Origin: Sphingomonas yabuuchiae
GTDB taxonomy: Bacteria; Pseudomonadota; Alphaproteobacteria; Sphingomonadales; Sphingomonadaceae
Assembly: GCF_014199595.1 (NCBI RefSeq)
Contig: NZ_JACHNX010000002.1
Span: 62,001 to 126,000 of the forward strand
Length of the DNA stretch: 64,000 nt
Reading direction: 5' to 3'
How positions within the stretch are numbered: the stretch's first letter is position 1; each line of letters starts with the position of its first letter. Under the pieces are notes generated by a model that had not been told where the DNA came from, searched no databases, and was given only the letters and a program-made list of their open reading frames with translations. Positions 15,307 through 24,464 of the stretch are shown here, piece by piece. The position numbers and the translations under genes are program-made.

Positions 15307-18300
15307 ATGGTGGCTCGCACTGCTTTTGTGGCTGCATTCGTTTCGCGCCGGACCTTGATGGCGGGCGTCTCGCCGCTCATGGCCCTCGCCATGGTGTCGC
15401 CGGGGACGGCCTTTGCCCAGACCAGCGGCGCGGTCCGCCCGGACGTGCCGGTCCAGGCCAACACCACCACCGCCCAGCAGGCCGGTACCCCGCAGGACCA
15501 GTCCACCGCTCCCAGCGAAGCCGATAACAGTCCGTCTCCCGCCGGCGAGGCGACCACCGCCGACATCATCGTGACCGGCCTGCGCAGCTCCTTGCAGCGC
15601 AATCTCGACATCAAGCGTACCGCGACCGGCGTCGTCGACGCGATCTCGGCCGAAGATATTGGTAAATTCCCCGATTCGAACGTCGCGGCCTCGCTCCAGC
15701 GTCTGCCGGGCGTCTCGATCCAGCGGTCCGGCGCCCGTGGCGAGCCGACCGGCATCACCGTTCGCGGCTTTGGCGGCGACTTCAACACGACGCTGTATGA
15801 CGGCCGCCGCATCTCGACCGCGACCGGCGGTCGCCAGATCGACTTCAGCACCGTCGGCTCGGACTTTATCGGCGGCATCAGCGTCCTGAAGACGCCGGAC
15901 GTGTCGCTGGCGTCCAGCTCGATCGGCGCGACCGTCGACATCCAGTTCCCCAAGCCGTTCGACCACCCCGGCTTCCGCGCCGCCGTCAGCGCTTCCGGGT
16001 CGCTACAGGACCGCGCGGGCCATGTCGTGCCGACGCTCGGCGCGCTGGTCAGCGACACGTTCGCTGATGACACGCTCGGTATCCTGTCGAGCTTCATTTA
16101 TACCCGCCGTGATACCGATACCAACCGCGTCTTCGTGTCGGGCTGGCCGGGCGGCAACTTCGCGCCTTGCCAGCTGCAAGGCAGCACCGCCACCGTCTGC
16201 AGACCTACCTTCGACCCCAACGCTGACCCCAGCCAACGCCGCACCCTGACCGGCTGGTTCCCGCAGCAATATGGCGCCGAACAGCAGCGGACCCAGGACG
16301 AGCGCGTCGACGGTCGCGTCGCCCTGCAATGGCACCCCAGCAACGACCTGATGGTCACGCTGGACAACAACTTTTCCCGTCAGACCATCTCGACGGACGT
16401 TTACGGCTTCGGCGTGTGGTTCAGTCAGGATGCGCTGCGCAACGTCAAGCAGGACGCCAACGGTACGGCGGTCAGCTTTACCCAGGCCGGTTCTCCGACC
16501 GACTTCACCGCAGCGATGAACAAGCAGATCCTTCAGACCAACCAGACCGGTCTGAACGTCAAGTGGGACGTCACCGAGAAGCTGACCGTCGAGGCGGACG
16601 GCGCCTATGCCAAGAGCTGGCTGAACCCCGGCAACACCATCGGCAGCAGCAACGGCGACATCGGCTATGGCGGCGCGCTGGGCACCAATCTGGGCTTCAA
16701 CATCACCGCCGACAGCAATAAGGCGTTCCCGTCGATCAGCAACTTCGGTCCCGCCGGTAACGGTGGCCGTTGGGCCGATCCGGCGGTGATCGGGTCGCAC
16801 GTCACCGTTCTGCAAACCCAGAAGAACACCGACGAACTGAAGCAATTCCGCGGCGTCGTGACCTGGAAAGAGGACAATATCACCCTCAAGGCGGGTGGCC
16901 AGTACACCGACGACACCTTCAACCTGCTGAACCGCAGTACCTTCACCAATAATTTCTGGCAGGCTTATGCCGGTTATGGTGCGCCGTCGGGCCAAGGCTC
17001 GGGCGTCTCGCCGCTGCCGTCGAGCCTGTATCAGGGATCGATCAGCCTCAACAACTTCATCCCTGGCTTTGGCGGCACGCTACCGCCGTCGGTCCTGGTC
17101 TATAGCCCGCAGGCCTATCAGAACTATCTGACCAGCTTGGGCAACCCGCAGGCGCAGAACGTCCCTGGCTTCAACTATAATGGTGGCGTGAACGGCTTCA
17201 CCGGCCAGTTCACCGAAGCGGTCGATCCGGGCAGCATCCTGTCGGTCAACGAAAAGACCCTGTCGCTGTTCTTCAGCGGCAAGATGGAAGGTCAGATCGG
17301 CAGCATGCCGCTGCACGCCGCCTTTGGCGTGCGGACCGAGAACACCCGCCTCCGGTCGATCGGCCAGGGTCGTGCGCCCACGGTCATCACGCGCAGTGCC
17401 GCCGATCCGACCCTGCTGTCGATCGCCTTTACCGACGTCCAGCCGATTTCGAACCGCAGCAGCTATACCTATGTTCTGCCTTCGGTCGATCTGCGACTGG
17501 AAGTGACCGACACCCTGCAGCTTCGCTTCGACGCGTCGCGCACGCTGACCCGTCCGGGCCTCAGCCTGCTGAACCCCGTCGTCGGTATCGGCAACGGCCA
17601 GCGTGTCGGTGCCCTGTCGGGCAGCGGTGGCAACCCGAACCTAAAGCCCTACCTCGCCAGCAATTTCGACGTGGCGGCGGAATGGTATTACCAGCGCAAC
17701 TCGTACATCGCGGTTGACCTCTTCCTGAAGAACGTCAGCAACTTCATCGTCGGCGGCGTAACCAACCAGACGGTGGGCGGCGTGATCGATCCGACGACGG
17801 GCAACCCTGCGGTCTTCGCCATCACGGCGCAGGTCAATGGTCCCGACGCAACGGTCCGCGGTGTCGAAATCGCGTGGCAGCAGGTGTTCGGTGACAGCGG
17901 CTTCGGCTTCCAGGCCAACGGCACCTTCGTCAACACCAACAAGCCCTATGACCCGAAGATCGTCGGGCAGAGCGGCTTCGCGGTGACCGGCCTGGCGAAC
18001 TCCGCGAATTTCGTCGGCTTCTATGACAAGAACGGCTTCCAGTTCCGGACCGCGCTGAACTGGCGTGACGAATATCTGGCGGGCTTTGGCCAGAACCAGA
18101 ATACCGGGTCGTACGGTGCCGAGCCGACCTTCGTGAACCAGAGCTTCCAGGTCGACCTGACCAGCAGCTACGACGTCACGAAGAACTTTTCGATCTTCGG
18201 TGAAGCGCTCAACATCAACAAGAACAAGCAGAGCACGCATGGCCGGTTCAAGAACCAGCTGCTCGACGTGTTCGATTATGGCCGTCGCTTCACGCTCGGC

Positions 18301-18318
18301 GCGCGCTATCGCTTCTGA
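15307..18318 (+). CDS. Large TonB-dependent receptor of the xylan locus
   Basis: A 1003-residue outer-membrane receptor. The ATG at 15307 follows AGGAGAGGGGAAG and gives a signal peptide ending GTAFAQ; further in-frame ATGs lie upstream at 15277 and earlier. After an Ala/Thr/Gln-rich linker the TonB box region reads DIIVTGLRSSL. The plug follows (SAEDIGKFPDSNVAASLQRL, ITVRGFGGDFNTTLYDGR), then a barrel ending DYGRRFTLGARYRF. This is the Caulobacter/sphingomonad carbohydrate-type receptor, without an STN domain. It is expected to import xylan oligosaccharides made by the surrounding hydrolases. It is first in a pair with the halogenase homologue, separated by a hairpin. Confidence 0.93.
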   Translation: MVARTAFVAAFVSRRTLMAGVSPLMALAMVSPGTAFAQTSGAVRPDVPVQANTTTAQQAGTPQDQSTAPSEADNSPSPAGEATTADIIVTGLRSSLQRNLDIKRTATGVVDAISAEDIGKFPDSNVAASLQRLPGVSIQRSGARGEPTGITVRGFGGDFNTTLYDGRRISTATGGRQIDFSTVGSDFIGGISVLKTPDVSLASSSIGATVDIQFPKPFDHPGFRAAVSASGSLQDRAGHVVPTLGALVSDTFADDTLGILSSFIYTRRDTDTNRVFVSGWPGGNFAPCQLQGSTATVCRPTFDPNADPSQRRTLTGWFPQQYGAEQQRTQDERVDGRVALQWHPSNDLMVTLDNNFSRQTISTDVYGFGVWFSQDALRNVKQDANGTAVSFTQAGSPTDFTAAMNKQILQTNQTGLNVKWDVTEKLTVEADGAYAKSWLNPGNTIGSSNGDIGYGGALGTNLGFNITADSNKAFPSISNFGPAGNGGRWADPAVIGSHVTVLQTQKNTDELKQFRGVVTWKEDNITLKAGGQYTDDTFNLLNRSTFTNNFWQAYAGYGAPSGQGSGVSPLPSSLYQGSISLNNFIPGFGGTLPPSVLVYSPQAYQNYLTSLGNPQAQNVPGFNYNGGVNGFTGQFTEAVDPGSILSVNEKTLSLFFSGKMEGQIGSMPLHAAFGVRTENTRLRSIGQGRAPTVITRSAADPTLLSIAFTDVQPISNRSSYTYVLPSVDLRLEVTDTLQLRFDASRTLTRPGLSLLNPVVGIGNGQRVGALSGSGGNPNLKPYLASNFDVAAEWYYQRNSYIAVDLFLKNVSNFIVGGVTNQTVGGVIDPTTGNPAVFAITAQVNGPDATVRGVEIAWQQVFGDSGFGFQANGTFVNTNKPYDPKIVGQSGFAVTGLANSANFVGFYDKNGFQFRTALNWRDEYLAGFGQNQNTGSYGAEPTFVNQSFQVDLTSSYDVTKNFSIFGEALNINKNKQSTHGRFKNQLLDVFDYGRRFTLGARYRF

Positions 18319-18327
18319 TGATGGCCG

Positions 18328-18363
18328 GTGGCGGGGATGGCGGGCTTCGGCTTGACATCCCCG
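18328..18363 (+). other. Intercistronic hairpin between the TonB receptor and halogenase genes
   Basis: GGCGGGGATG (18328-18337) and CATCCCCGCC (18354-18363) form a perfect 10-bp stem with a 16-base loop. No run of T follows, so it is more likely an mRNA-stability or partial-termination element that sets a lower level of halogenase relative to receptor than a true terminator. Confidence 0.5.
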
Positions 18364-18386
18364 CCGCTTCTCGGACCTACTGACCT

Positions 18387-19934
18387 ATGGTTCAGCCCGT
18401 TCAGAATATCGTGATCGTCGGCGGCGGTACGGCCGGTTGGCTGACGGCCGGTGTCATCGCCGCCCGGCATCAGGGGCGGCGGCCGTATGGCTTCACCGTA
18501 ACCTTGGTCGAGTCCCCCAATGTGCCGATCATCGGGGTGGGCGAGGGGACGTGGCCGACGCTGCGCACCACATTGCGCAAGATGGGTGTGTCGGAGACGG
18601 CGTTCTTCCGCGAATGCGATGCTTCGTTCAAACAGGGTGCGCGGTTCAATCGCTGGACCACGGGCGCGGCGGACGATGGCTATTACCATCCGCTGATGCT
18701 GCCGCAGAGTTTCGCGCAGGTGAATCTGGCGCCGCACTGGCTGACAGCGGAAGGCGAGCAGGTCAGTTTCTGCGATGCGGTGACGCCGCAGGGGCGCATC
18801 TGTGACGCGGGGCTGGCGCCCAAGACGATCGCGACGCCGGAATATGAGGCGATCGCCAATTACGCCTATCACCTCGATTCCGGGAAATTTGCCGACTTTC
18901 TGCGCCGCCATTGCTGCGAGCAACTGGGCGTGCGGCATGTGTTGGCCGATGTCGAAGAGGTATTGCTGACCGAAAGCGGTGACATTCACGCGGTGCGGAC
19001 GGCGCAGGCGGGTGAAGTGACGGGCGACCTGTTCGTCGACTGCACCGGCTTTCGCTCGCTGTTGCTCGGTGAGGCGATGGGGGTGCCGTTCAAGCCGCTG
19101 AACGACGTGCTGTTCTGCGACACCGCGCTGGCCATCCAGGTGCCCTATGACGATCCCGAGGCGCCGATCGCTTCGCACACCATCTCGACGGCGCAGTCCT
19201 CGGGCTGGATCTGGGATATCGGCCTGCCGACGCGGCGCGGGGTGGGGCATGTCTTTTCCAGCAGCCATATCGATCGTGACGGTGCCGAGCGTGAGCTGCG
19301 AGCCTATCTGGGCGAGGCGGGGCGTGACCTGCCTGTTCGCGAGCTGAAGATCCGGGCGGGCCATCGCACCCGCTTCTGGGAGCGCAATTGCGTCGGCGTC
19401 GGATTGGCAGCGGGGTTCCTGGAACCGCTGGAGGCGTCGGCCATCGTGCTGATCGAGCTGTCGGCCAAGCTGATCGCCGAGCAGATGCCCGCCTGTCGCG
19501 AGGTGATGGATACGGTCGCCAAGCGGTTCAACGACACCACGCTCTACCGCTGGGGCCGGATCGTCGATTTCCTGAAGCTGCATTATTCGCTGACCCAGCG
19601 GACCGACAGCGACTTCTGGCGCGACAATCGTCGGCCTGAGACGATGCCGGATCGGTTGCAGGAGCTGATGGAACTCTGGCGCTATCAGGCGCCGTGGATG
19701 CATGACGAGTTCGACCGGGTGGAGGAGGTCTTCCCTTCGGCCAGCTACCAATATGTCCTGTACGGCATGGGTCAGAGCACCGACATCGCACCGGGCAGCC
19801 TGATCGCCGAGACGATTGTGGCCCAGCGGGCGCGGCGGGAGAATGACGTGCAGACCGGGCGGTTGCTGGCGGGGTTGCCGAAGCACCGCGACCTGATCCG
19901 GAAGATCGTGGAGCGGGGGTTGCCGACAATTTAA
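18387..19934 (+). CDS. Flavin-dependent halogenase homologue (tryptophan halogenase family)
   Basis: A 515-residue soluble protein of the FAD-dependent halogenase family. It has the nucleotide-binding GGGTAG (residues 12-17), the GEGTWPTL segment (52-59), the catalytic Lys expected in FKQGARF (Lys82), the halogenase motif W-x-W-x-I as WIWDI (274-278), and EPLEAS (346-351) carrying the second catalytic Glu. These enzymes use FADH2, oxygen and halide to make hypohalous acid that is guided to the catalytic Lys. Related enzymes from Brevundimonas and Xanthomonas brominate free indoles in vitro. The location directly after a TonB receptor argues against secondary metabolism on free tryptophan. No flavin reductase gene was seen nearby. 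Confidence 0.87.
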   Translation: MVQPVQNIVIVGGGTAGWLTAGVIAARHQGRRPYGFTVTLVESPNVPIIGVGEGTWPTLRTTLRKMGVSETAFFRECDASFKQGARFNRWTTGAADDGYYHPLMLPQSFAQVNLAPHWLTAEGEQVSFCDAVTPQGRICDAGLAPKTIATPEYEAIANYAYHLDSGKFADFLRRHCCEQLGVRHVLADVEEVLLTESGDIHAVRTAQAGEVTGDLFVDCTGFRSLLLGEAMGVPFKPLNDVLFCDTALAIQVPYDDPEAPIASHTISTAQSSGWIWDIGLPTRRGVGHVFSSSHIDRDGAERELRAYLGEAGRDLPVRELKIRAGHRTRFWERNCVGVGLAAGFLEPLEASAIVLIELSAKLIAEQMPACREVMDTVAKRFNDTTLYRWGRIVDFLKLHYSLTQRTDSDFWRDNRRPETMPDRLQELMELWRYQAPWMHDEFDRVEEVFPSASYQYVLYGMGQSTDIAPGSLIAETIVAQRARRENDVQTGRLLAGLPKHRDLIRKIVERGLPTI

Positions 19935-19946
19935 GGGTTGGGGCGT

Positions 19947-20031
19947 GGCCTTCGACTTCGCTCAGGCTGAACGGGTGATGGGATGTGTGGCCTTCCCCAC
20001 GCTCCGTTCAGCCTGAGCGAAGTCGAAGGCC
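19947..20031. repeat. Palindromic dispersed repeat, family B, copy 1
   Basis: A perfect 28-bp inverted repeat: arm 19947-19974 (containing CTTCGACTTCGCTCAGG) and arm 20004-20031 (containing CCTGAGCGAAGTCGAAG), separated by 29 bases. The same arms recur at 53355-53458. Elements of this sequence are abundant in sphingomonad genomes. It lies between convergent genes and can fold identically on both strands. Confidence 0.85.
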
Positions 20032-20037
20032 AGGGGA

Positions 20038-21588
20038 CTACCTTCCCGACAGCGTGAAGCTGTCCACGTCCATCCATCCGCCGTTCAGGCCCGGATTGTA
20101 GCAGAACAGCGCATATTGCTGCCCTTGGAACGTACCCGTCCGCCAATCGAAGGCGAGCGGGAATTCCCCGCCCAGCGCCCGCCAGTCCCGTCCATCCACA
20201 CTATAGGCCACACTCGCCCGGTCGGTCTTGAAGTCCATGTCCGTGCGCAGGTACAGCCGCTTCGCCGACACGCGCCTGGCATCGACCCGCATATCGGTCT
20301 TCTGCGTCGTGCCCTTTTCGGCCGCGACATCCTCGATCACCCGCATGGTCAGGGTCAGCCGTCCGTCGCTGCCCCGGCCGACCGCGATATGGCCACTATA
20401 TTTGCCGAAGGTGCCGAAGCCGCACTGATCGCCTGTGCGGATGTGCGACGTATCGATCGCCACCGTGCCCCGGCTGAACGGCCCTTGCCCCTTTTGCAGC
20501 AGTGTGTTGCGGGCGCTCCATAAGGCCGGAGCCTGACCCGCATGTAGCCGCATCCAGCCCGGCCGCTCGGTCAGCGACCAGCCGCTGGCGACGGGATTGT
20601 GGTTCCACTGCCATTGCAGCCCCAGCCTGCGCCCCGAAAAATCATCCGAGGCGGGAAGGATGCTGACCGGCTGACCCTGGACGGGCTTGGTCGCGGTGGC
20701 GGGTACCCGGCCGGGGGCTTGCGGCGTGCCCCAGACCGGCCAGCCGTCCTTCCAGAATATGGGGCTGATATTGGTCATCCGCCCGACCGCGCCCGCATCG
20801 ACCATGACGAAGCCGTAATCGGTGCCGTCGGGCAGATCGACGATCGCACCCTGGTGGCCGCCGGTCTTGTCGTCGATCTGGTCGTGCGTCTCCCACGGCC
20901 CGAACAGGCTTTTCGCGCGCGACACGGTCATGCCCAGCCGCCGGGGGATGGCGTTGAACATGTAATAATAGTCACCGCGCTTGACGAGCTTCGAGCCCTC
21001 CGCGCCCTTGTTGTAATAGACGACGCGCTTGTCGGTGACGGTGCGCAAGTCGCGGTCCAGGCTGAGCAGCGTGTTGGTGCCGTCCGACCCGACCGAGGTC
21101 ATGATATAGGCACTGCCATCGGTGTCGAAGAATAGGCCGGGGTCGAAGGCGGCCTCGCTGATCCGGTTCATTTCCCACGGACCGTGAATATCCTTCGAGC
21201 GATAGATGCGCGTCTTCTCGCCCACCGGCGTCACTGCGATATAGAAAACGCCGTCGCGGTAGCGCAGGCTGGGCGCGAAAATGCCCTTTCGATATGCGCC
21301 GCCGTCCTTCAGATCATATTGCGGCAGCCCCTCCAGCCGGTCGATGACATGGCCGACGAAGCGCCAGTTCACCAGATCGCGCGAGGTCATGATGGTCAGG
21401 CCGGGCACGTTCGCGAAGGTCGTGGTGATGAAATAGAAGTCCTGCCCGACCCGGATGATGTCGGGGTCGGGATAATCGGCATAGAGCGGCGGATTGGCAT
21501 AGGTGCCGTCGCCACGATCCGACTGCCAGGCCTGCGCGCCCGCCAAGCCAGGCAGGGTTGCGAGCAGCGCGAGCGGAAACCACCTCAT
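20038..21588 (-). CDS. GH43 beta-xylosidase / alpha-L-arabinofuranosidase (first copy)
   Basis: A 516-residue protein with signal peptide (LALLATLPGLAGAQA) and a five-bladed GH43 propeller. The general base Asp is expected in YPDPDI (Asp41), the pKa-modulating Asp near FDPGLFFD, and the acid Glu in the GAEGSKLVKRGDYYY segment. A C-terminal beta-sandwich domain (about 325-516) matches the extra domain common in xylan-active GH43 members. The ATG overlaps the stop of the upstream GH43 gene (ATGA), so it is the last gene of a GH10-GH43-GH43 coupled unit. It probably trims xylo-oligosaccharides or removes arabinose; sequence alone does not separate the two. Confidence 0.9.
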   Translation of the reverse strand: MRWFPLALLATLPGLAGAQAWQSDRGDGTYANPPLYADYPDPDIIRVGQDFYFITTTFANVPGLTIMTSRDLVNWRFVGHVIDRLEGLPQYDLKDGGAYRKGIFAPSLRYRDGVFYIAVTPVGEKTRIYRSKDIHGPWEMNRISEAAFDPGLFFDTDGSAYIMTSVGSDGTNTLLSLDRDLRTVTDKRVVYYNKGAEGSKLVKRGDYYYMFNAIPRRLGMTVSRAKSLFGPWETHDQIDDKTGGHQGAIVDLPDGTDYGFVMVDAGAVGRMTNISPIFWKDGWPVWGTPQAPGRVPATATKPVQGQPVSILPASDDFSGRRLGLQWQWNHNPVASGWSLTERPGWMRLHAGQAPALWSARNTLLQKGQGPFSRGTVAIDTSHIRTGDQCGFGTFGKYSGHIAVGRGSDGRLTLTMRVIEDVAAEKGTTQKTDMRVDARRVSAKRLYLRTDMDFKTDRASVAYSVDGRDWRALGGEFPLAFDWRTGTFQGQQYALFCYNPGLNGGWMDVDSFTLSGR

Positions 21589-23252
21589 CGCGGGTTGTAC
21601 ACATAAGGGCCGATCACGGTCCCGACGAACCCGCCCGCCCGCTCGGTGCTGAGGAAGCGGGTATCGAGGTCGCTTGTCAGCGTCGCGCGCTTGCCGCCGC
21701 TCTCATAGTCGAAACCCATCGTCCCGCCCTTGGCATGAAGGGTCAGCGTCACCGGCCCCTTGGGCGCGAAGGGGGCCGAGGCGATCAGCGTCTCGGCCGC
21801 CGCCTCGTCGCGCGTATTCTTGCCCTCCCGCTTGTAGAGCGCGATGCGGGGCTGGCCGTCGATGCGGGTCAGGCCGAGGAACAGATAGGCATAGTCGTTC
21901 TGCATCGCGACCAGCCCGGCGCGGGCGCCGTCCCTGGTCGGGGTGAAGCGCAGCGTGGTCGAGACATCCGCGATCGCATGTTGCTGACGCCGCCCGACAA
22001 AGCCCGGTACGCCCTGTCGATCGCCCAGCGCATCACCGCCCTTCATCGTGAGCGCACCATTCGCGACCGAATAGAATGGCGTCCTCGGCGTCCGCACGCC
22101 GATCCACTGCATCGCCAGCCGGGTGCCGTCGAACTCGTCGGTATAGCCGAAATCGCCACTGGTCGGCAGCTTGGGGGCGGGCGATGCGGGCAGGTTCGGA
22201 ACCTTGTGGGTCCAGGGTACCGCCTTGCCCTTGTCCAGGATGATCGGCCAGCCGTCCTTCCAGGTTACGGGCAGCAGGAACGTCTCGCGCCCGATATTGT
22301 AGAAATCATCGGCATAGGGCCGCGTCGCCAGGAAGGTCGCCCACCAGTCGCCATTCTGCGTCTGGACCAGTTCGGCATGGCCCGCCGCGCTGATCGGGTG
22401 CGGACGCTTGGGATCGAGATCGCGCTGGGTCAGGATCGGGTTGTTCGCGAACGGCACATAGGGGCCGCGAAGCTCCTTCGAGCGCAACACGACCTGCGAA
22501 TGGTTGACGCTGGTGCCCCCTTCGGCGGCGGTCAGATAATACCAGCCGTCCTTCTTGAAGATATGCGGCCCCTCGATCCAGACCGGCTTCTTCGACAGGT
22601 CGACGCCGCCATTGACCAGCTGCGTGCTCTCACCGACCATCTTGCCCGCGCGCCAGTCATATTCCTGGATCCAGATGGCGCGATGGCCGTCATAGCGCGG
22701 CGTCTCATCGGGGGCACGGTTGTTGACGATATAGGCGCGGTCGCCTTCCCAGGTGATGGACGGATCGATCCCCTCGAAAGGCAGCCAGATCGGGTCGGAC
22801 CATGGCCCCGCCGGGTTCTTCGCGGTGATGACGAAATTGCCCCGGCACTGAACGCAGGTGTTGACGATATAGAAGGTGCCGTCGTGATAGCTGATGTCGG
22901 GCGCGAACACCGCCTCCGACACCGAACGTCCGGTAAAGTCCAGCTGGCCCGGCCGGTCGATCGCATTGCCGATCTGGGTCCAGTGGACGAGATCGGTCGA
23001 GTGGAAGATCGGCAGGCCGGGGAAGTGCGCGAAGGACGAGTTGACGAGATAATAGTCCTTGCCGACCCGCGTCACCGACGGGTCGGGATAATAGCCGGAG
23101 ACGATGGGGTTCAGATACTCGCCCGCCTTTGGCTTCACCTGCTCGATCGAGCGGCCTTGATAGGTGAAGCGGTCGAACGTCGCGGTCTGGGCGGACGCCG
23201 GGCCCGTCATGACGAGCGACAGGGCGAGGGCGGCGAGGAGACGGCGGATCAT
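21585..23252 (-). CDS. GH43 beta-xylosidase / alpha-L-arabinofuranosidase (second copy)
   Basis: A 555-residue secreted enzyme (signal peptide LLAALALSLVMTGPASA). Catalytic elements are in the usual places: general base Asp in YYPDPSVTRVG, Asp in FEGIDPSITWEGD, and the acid Glu in VWIEGPHIFKKDGWYYL. About residues 355-555 form the C-terminal beta sandwich that closes the active site in family members such as the well-studied GH43 xylosidases. It differs clearly in sequence from the downstream GH43, so the two are not a recent duplication and probably split the work on arabinoxylo-oligosaccharides. Its start overlaps the GH10 stop and its stop overlaps the next start, both as ATGA. Confidence 0.9.
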   Translation of the reverse strand: MIRRLLAALALSLVMTGPASAQTATFDRFTYQGRSIEQVKPKAGEYLNPIVSGYYPDPSVTRVGKDYYLVNSSFAHFPGLPIFHSTDLVHWTQIGNAIDRPGQLDFTGRSVSEAVFAPDISYHDGTFYIVNTCVQCRGNFVITAKNPAGPWSDPIWLPFEGIDPSITWEGDRAYIVNNRAPDETPRYDGHRAIWIQEYDWRAGKMVGESTQLVNGGVDLSKKPVWIEGPHIFKKDGWYYLTAAEGGTSVNHSQVVLRSKELRGPYVPFANNPILTQRDLDPKRPHPISAAGHAELVQTQNGDWWATFLATRPYADDFYNIGRETFLLPVTWKDGWPIILDKGKAVPWTHKVPNLPASPAPKLPTSGDFGYTDEFDGTRLAMQWIGVRTPRTPFYSVANGALTMKGGDALGDRQGVPGFVGRRQQHAIADVSTTLRFTPTRDGARAGLVAMQNDYAYLFLGLTRIDGQPRIALYKREGKNTRDEAAAETLIASAPFAPKGPVTLTLHAKGGTMGFDYESGGKRATLTSDLDTRFLSTERAGGFVGTVIGPYVYNPR

Positions 23253-24382
23253 GCGATGGACTTTCGGACGGGGGCGGCGCTCAGCGCAGCGGCGATGGCG
23301 GCGCGAAGCGGCTTGGGTTTCAGCGCATCGTCATAGGGCAGGGGACGCTGCGGCAGGCCATCGGCGCGCGGGGCGAAGCCGTTGAGCCAGCTATGCTTGT
23401 CCCACAGGCCCCAGCACAGCAGCTGGTCGAGCTGCGGATAGGACAGCATCATGTCGAGATAGCTTTTGGCGACCGAGGCGACCTGCGCATCGCGCCGGGC
23501 GATGTCCTTGGGCATTTCGCGGTCGTTGATGTCGAATTCGGTGATCAGCAGGCGATAACCCATGGCCGTGACGGCATCGAGGAAGTGCTTCCACTCGGCG
23601 CGCTGGACCTTCGAATGGCTGCCGTCATTGCCGAGATGGCTCTGAATGCCGAGCGCGTCGACGGGGACATTCTCCTTGCGGAAGCGCTCCAGCAGGCGGA
23701 GCACGCCCGCGCGGTGCGTTTCGTTGCCGACTTCCCAGGACATATAGTCGTTATAGACGCGCTGGGCATGGGGGGCGTGTTCGCGTGCGGCCTCATAGGC
23801 AATCTTGAACACGTCGAAGCCCAGCGCCTTGTCGAACACCGTGCCCCGGACTTCGCCGGTCTTGGGGTCGATCGTTTCGTTGACCACGTCCCAGCTGTAA
23901 ATCTGGTCGCCGAAATGCCCGGCAACGGCGGCGATATAGTTGCGCAGCCATTTCTCCGCGCCGGTCTTCGTCACCGTCTCGGCCAGCGCGGGCGAGATGT
24001 ACTTCTCGTAATTCCAGAGCAGCGTATGCCCGCGCAGCTTCATGCGGTTATCACGGGCGAATCCGGCGATCCGGTCGGCGGGGGCGAAGTTCAGATGCGC
24101 GGGATCGTTGCCCAGCACATAGACCTTCATCTCATTTTCGGGGACCAGCACGCCGCATTCGCGCGCGACGATCGCGCCATAACCCGGATCGTTGATCGGC
24201 GAACCCCGGCCCGCATTGATCGCAGTGCCGAACAGGATGCCTTTCTGCGCAGCCAGATCGCGCAACGATGATGTCCCTTGTGCCCATAGCGGGCCAGGTA
24301 GCGCTCCCATAACGAGGCCGCCTGCGATTCCGGCCAGTTGCTGACGACGCGTCAGCGATGGCCCCTGCCAATTGGGTTTCAT
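23249..24382 (-). CDS. GH10 endo-1,4-beta-xylanase
   Basis: A 377-residue xylanase. The ATG at 24382 (MKPNWQGPSL) follows a GGGAGAGGG ribosome binding site; an upstream in-frame ATG would add 16 charged residues. The N-terminus has a twin-arginine motif (TRRQQLAGIAGG) before a hydrophobic stretch, suggesting Tat export. The (beta/alpha)8 barrel has the acid/base Glu169 in WDVVNETID and the nucleophile Glu282 in LLITEFDIND. It cuts the main chain of xylan and, as a GH10 enzyme, tolerates side chains well, giving short branched products for the TonB receptor. It leads a translationally coupled trio with two GH43 genes. Confidence 0.95.
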   Translation of the reverse strand: MKPNWQGPSLTRRQQLAGIAGGLVMGALPGPLWAQGTSSLRDLAAQKGILFGTAINAGRGSPINDPGYGAIVARECGVLVPENEMKVYVLGNDPAHLNFAPADRIAGFARDNRMKLRGHTLLWNYEKYISPALAETVTKTGAEKWLRNYIAAVAGHFGDQIYSWDVVNETIDPKTGEVRGTVFDKALGFDVFKIAYEAAREHAPHAQRVYNDYMSWEVGNETHRAGVLRLLERFRKENVPVDALGIQSHLGNDGSHSKVQRAEWKHFLDAVTAMGYRLLITEFDINDREMPKDIARRDAQVASVAKSYLDMMLSYPQLDQLLCWGLWDKHSWLNGFAPRADGLPQRPLPYDDALKPKPLRAAIAAALSAAPVRKSIA

Positions 24383-24464
24383 CACCCTCTCCCTTGTCCT
24401 TTGCCCGAACTTTTGCATGGCCCGCGTCAAACGGCAAGGCCATGAAAGTCGGGGCGAATGTCCG

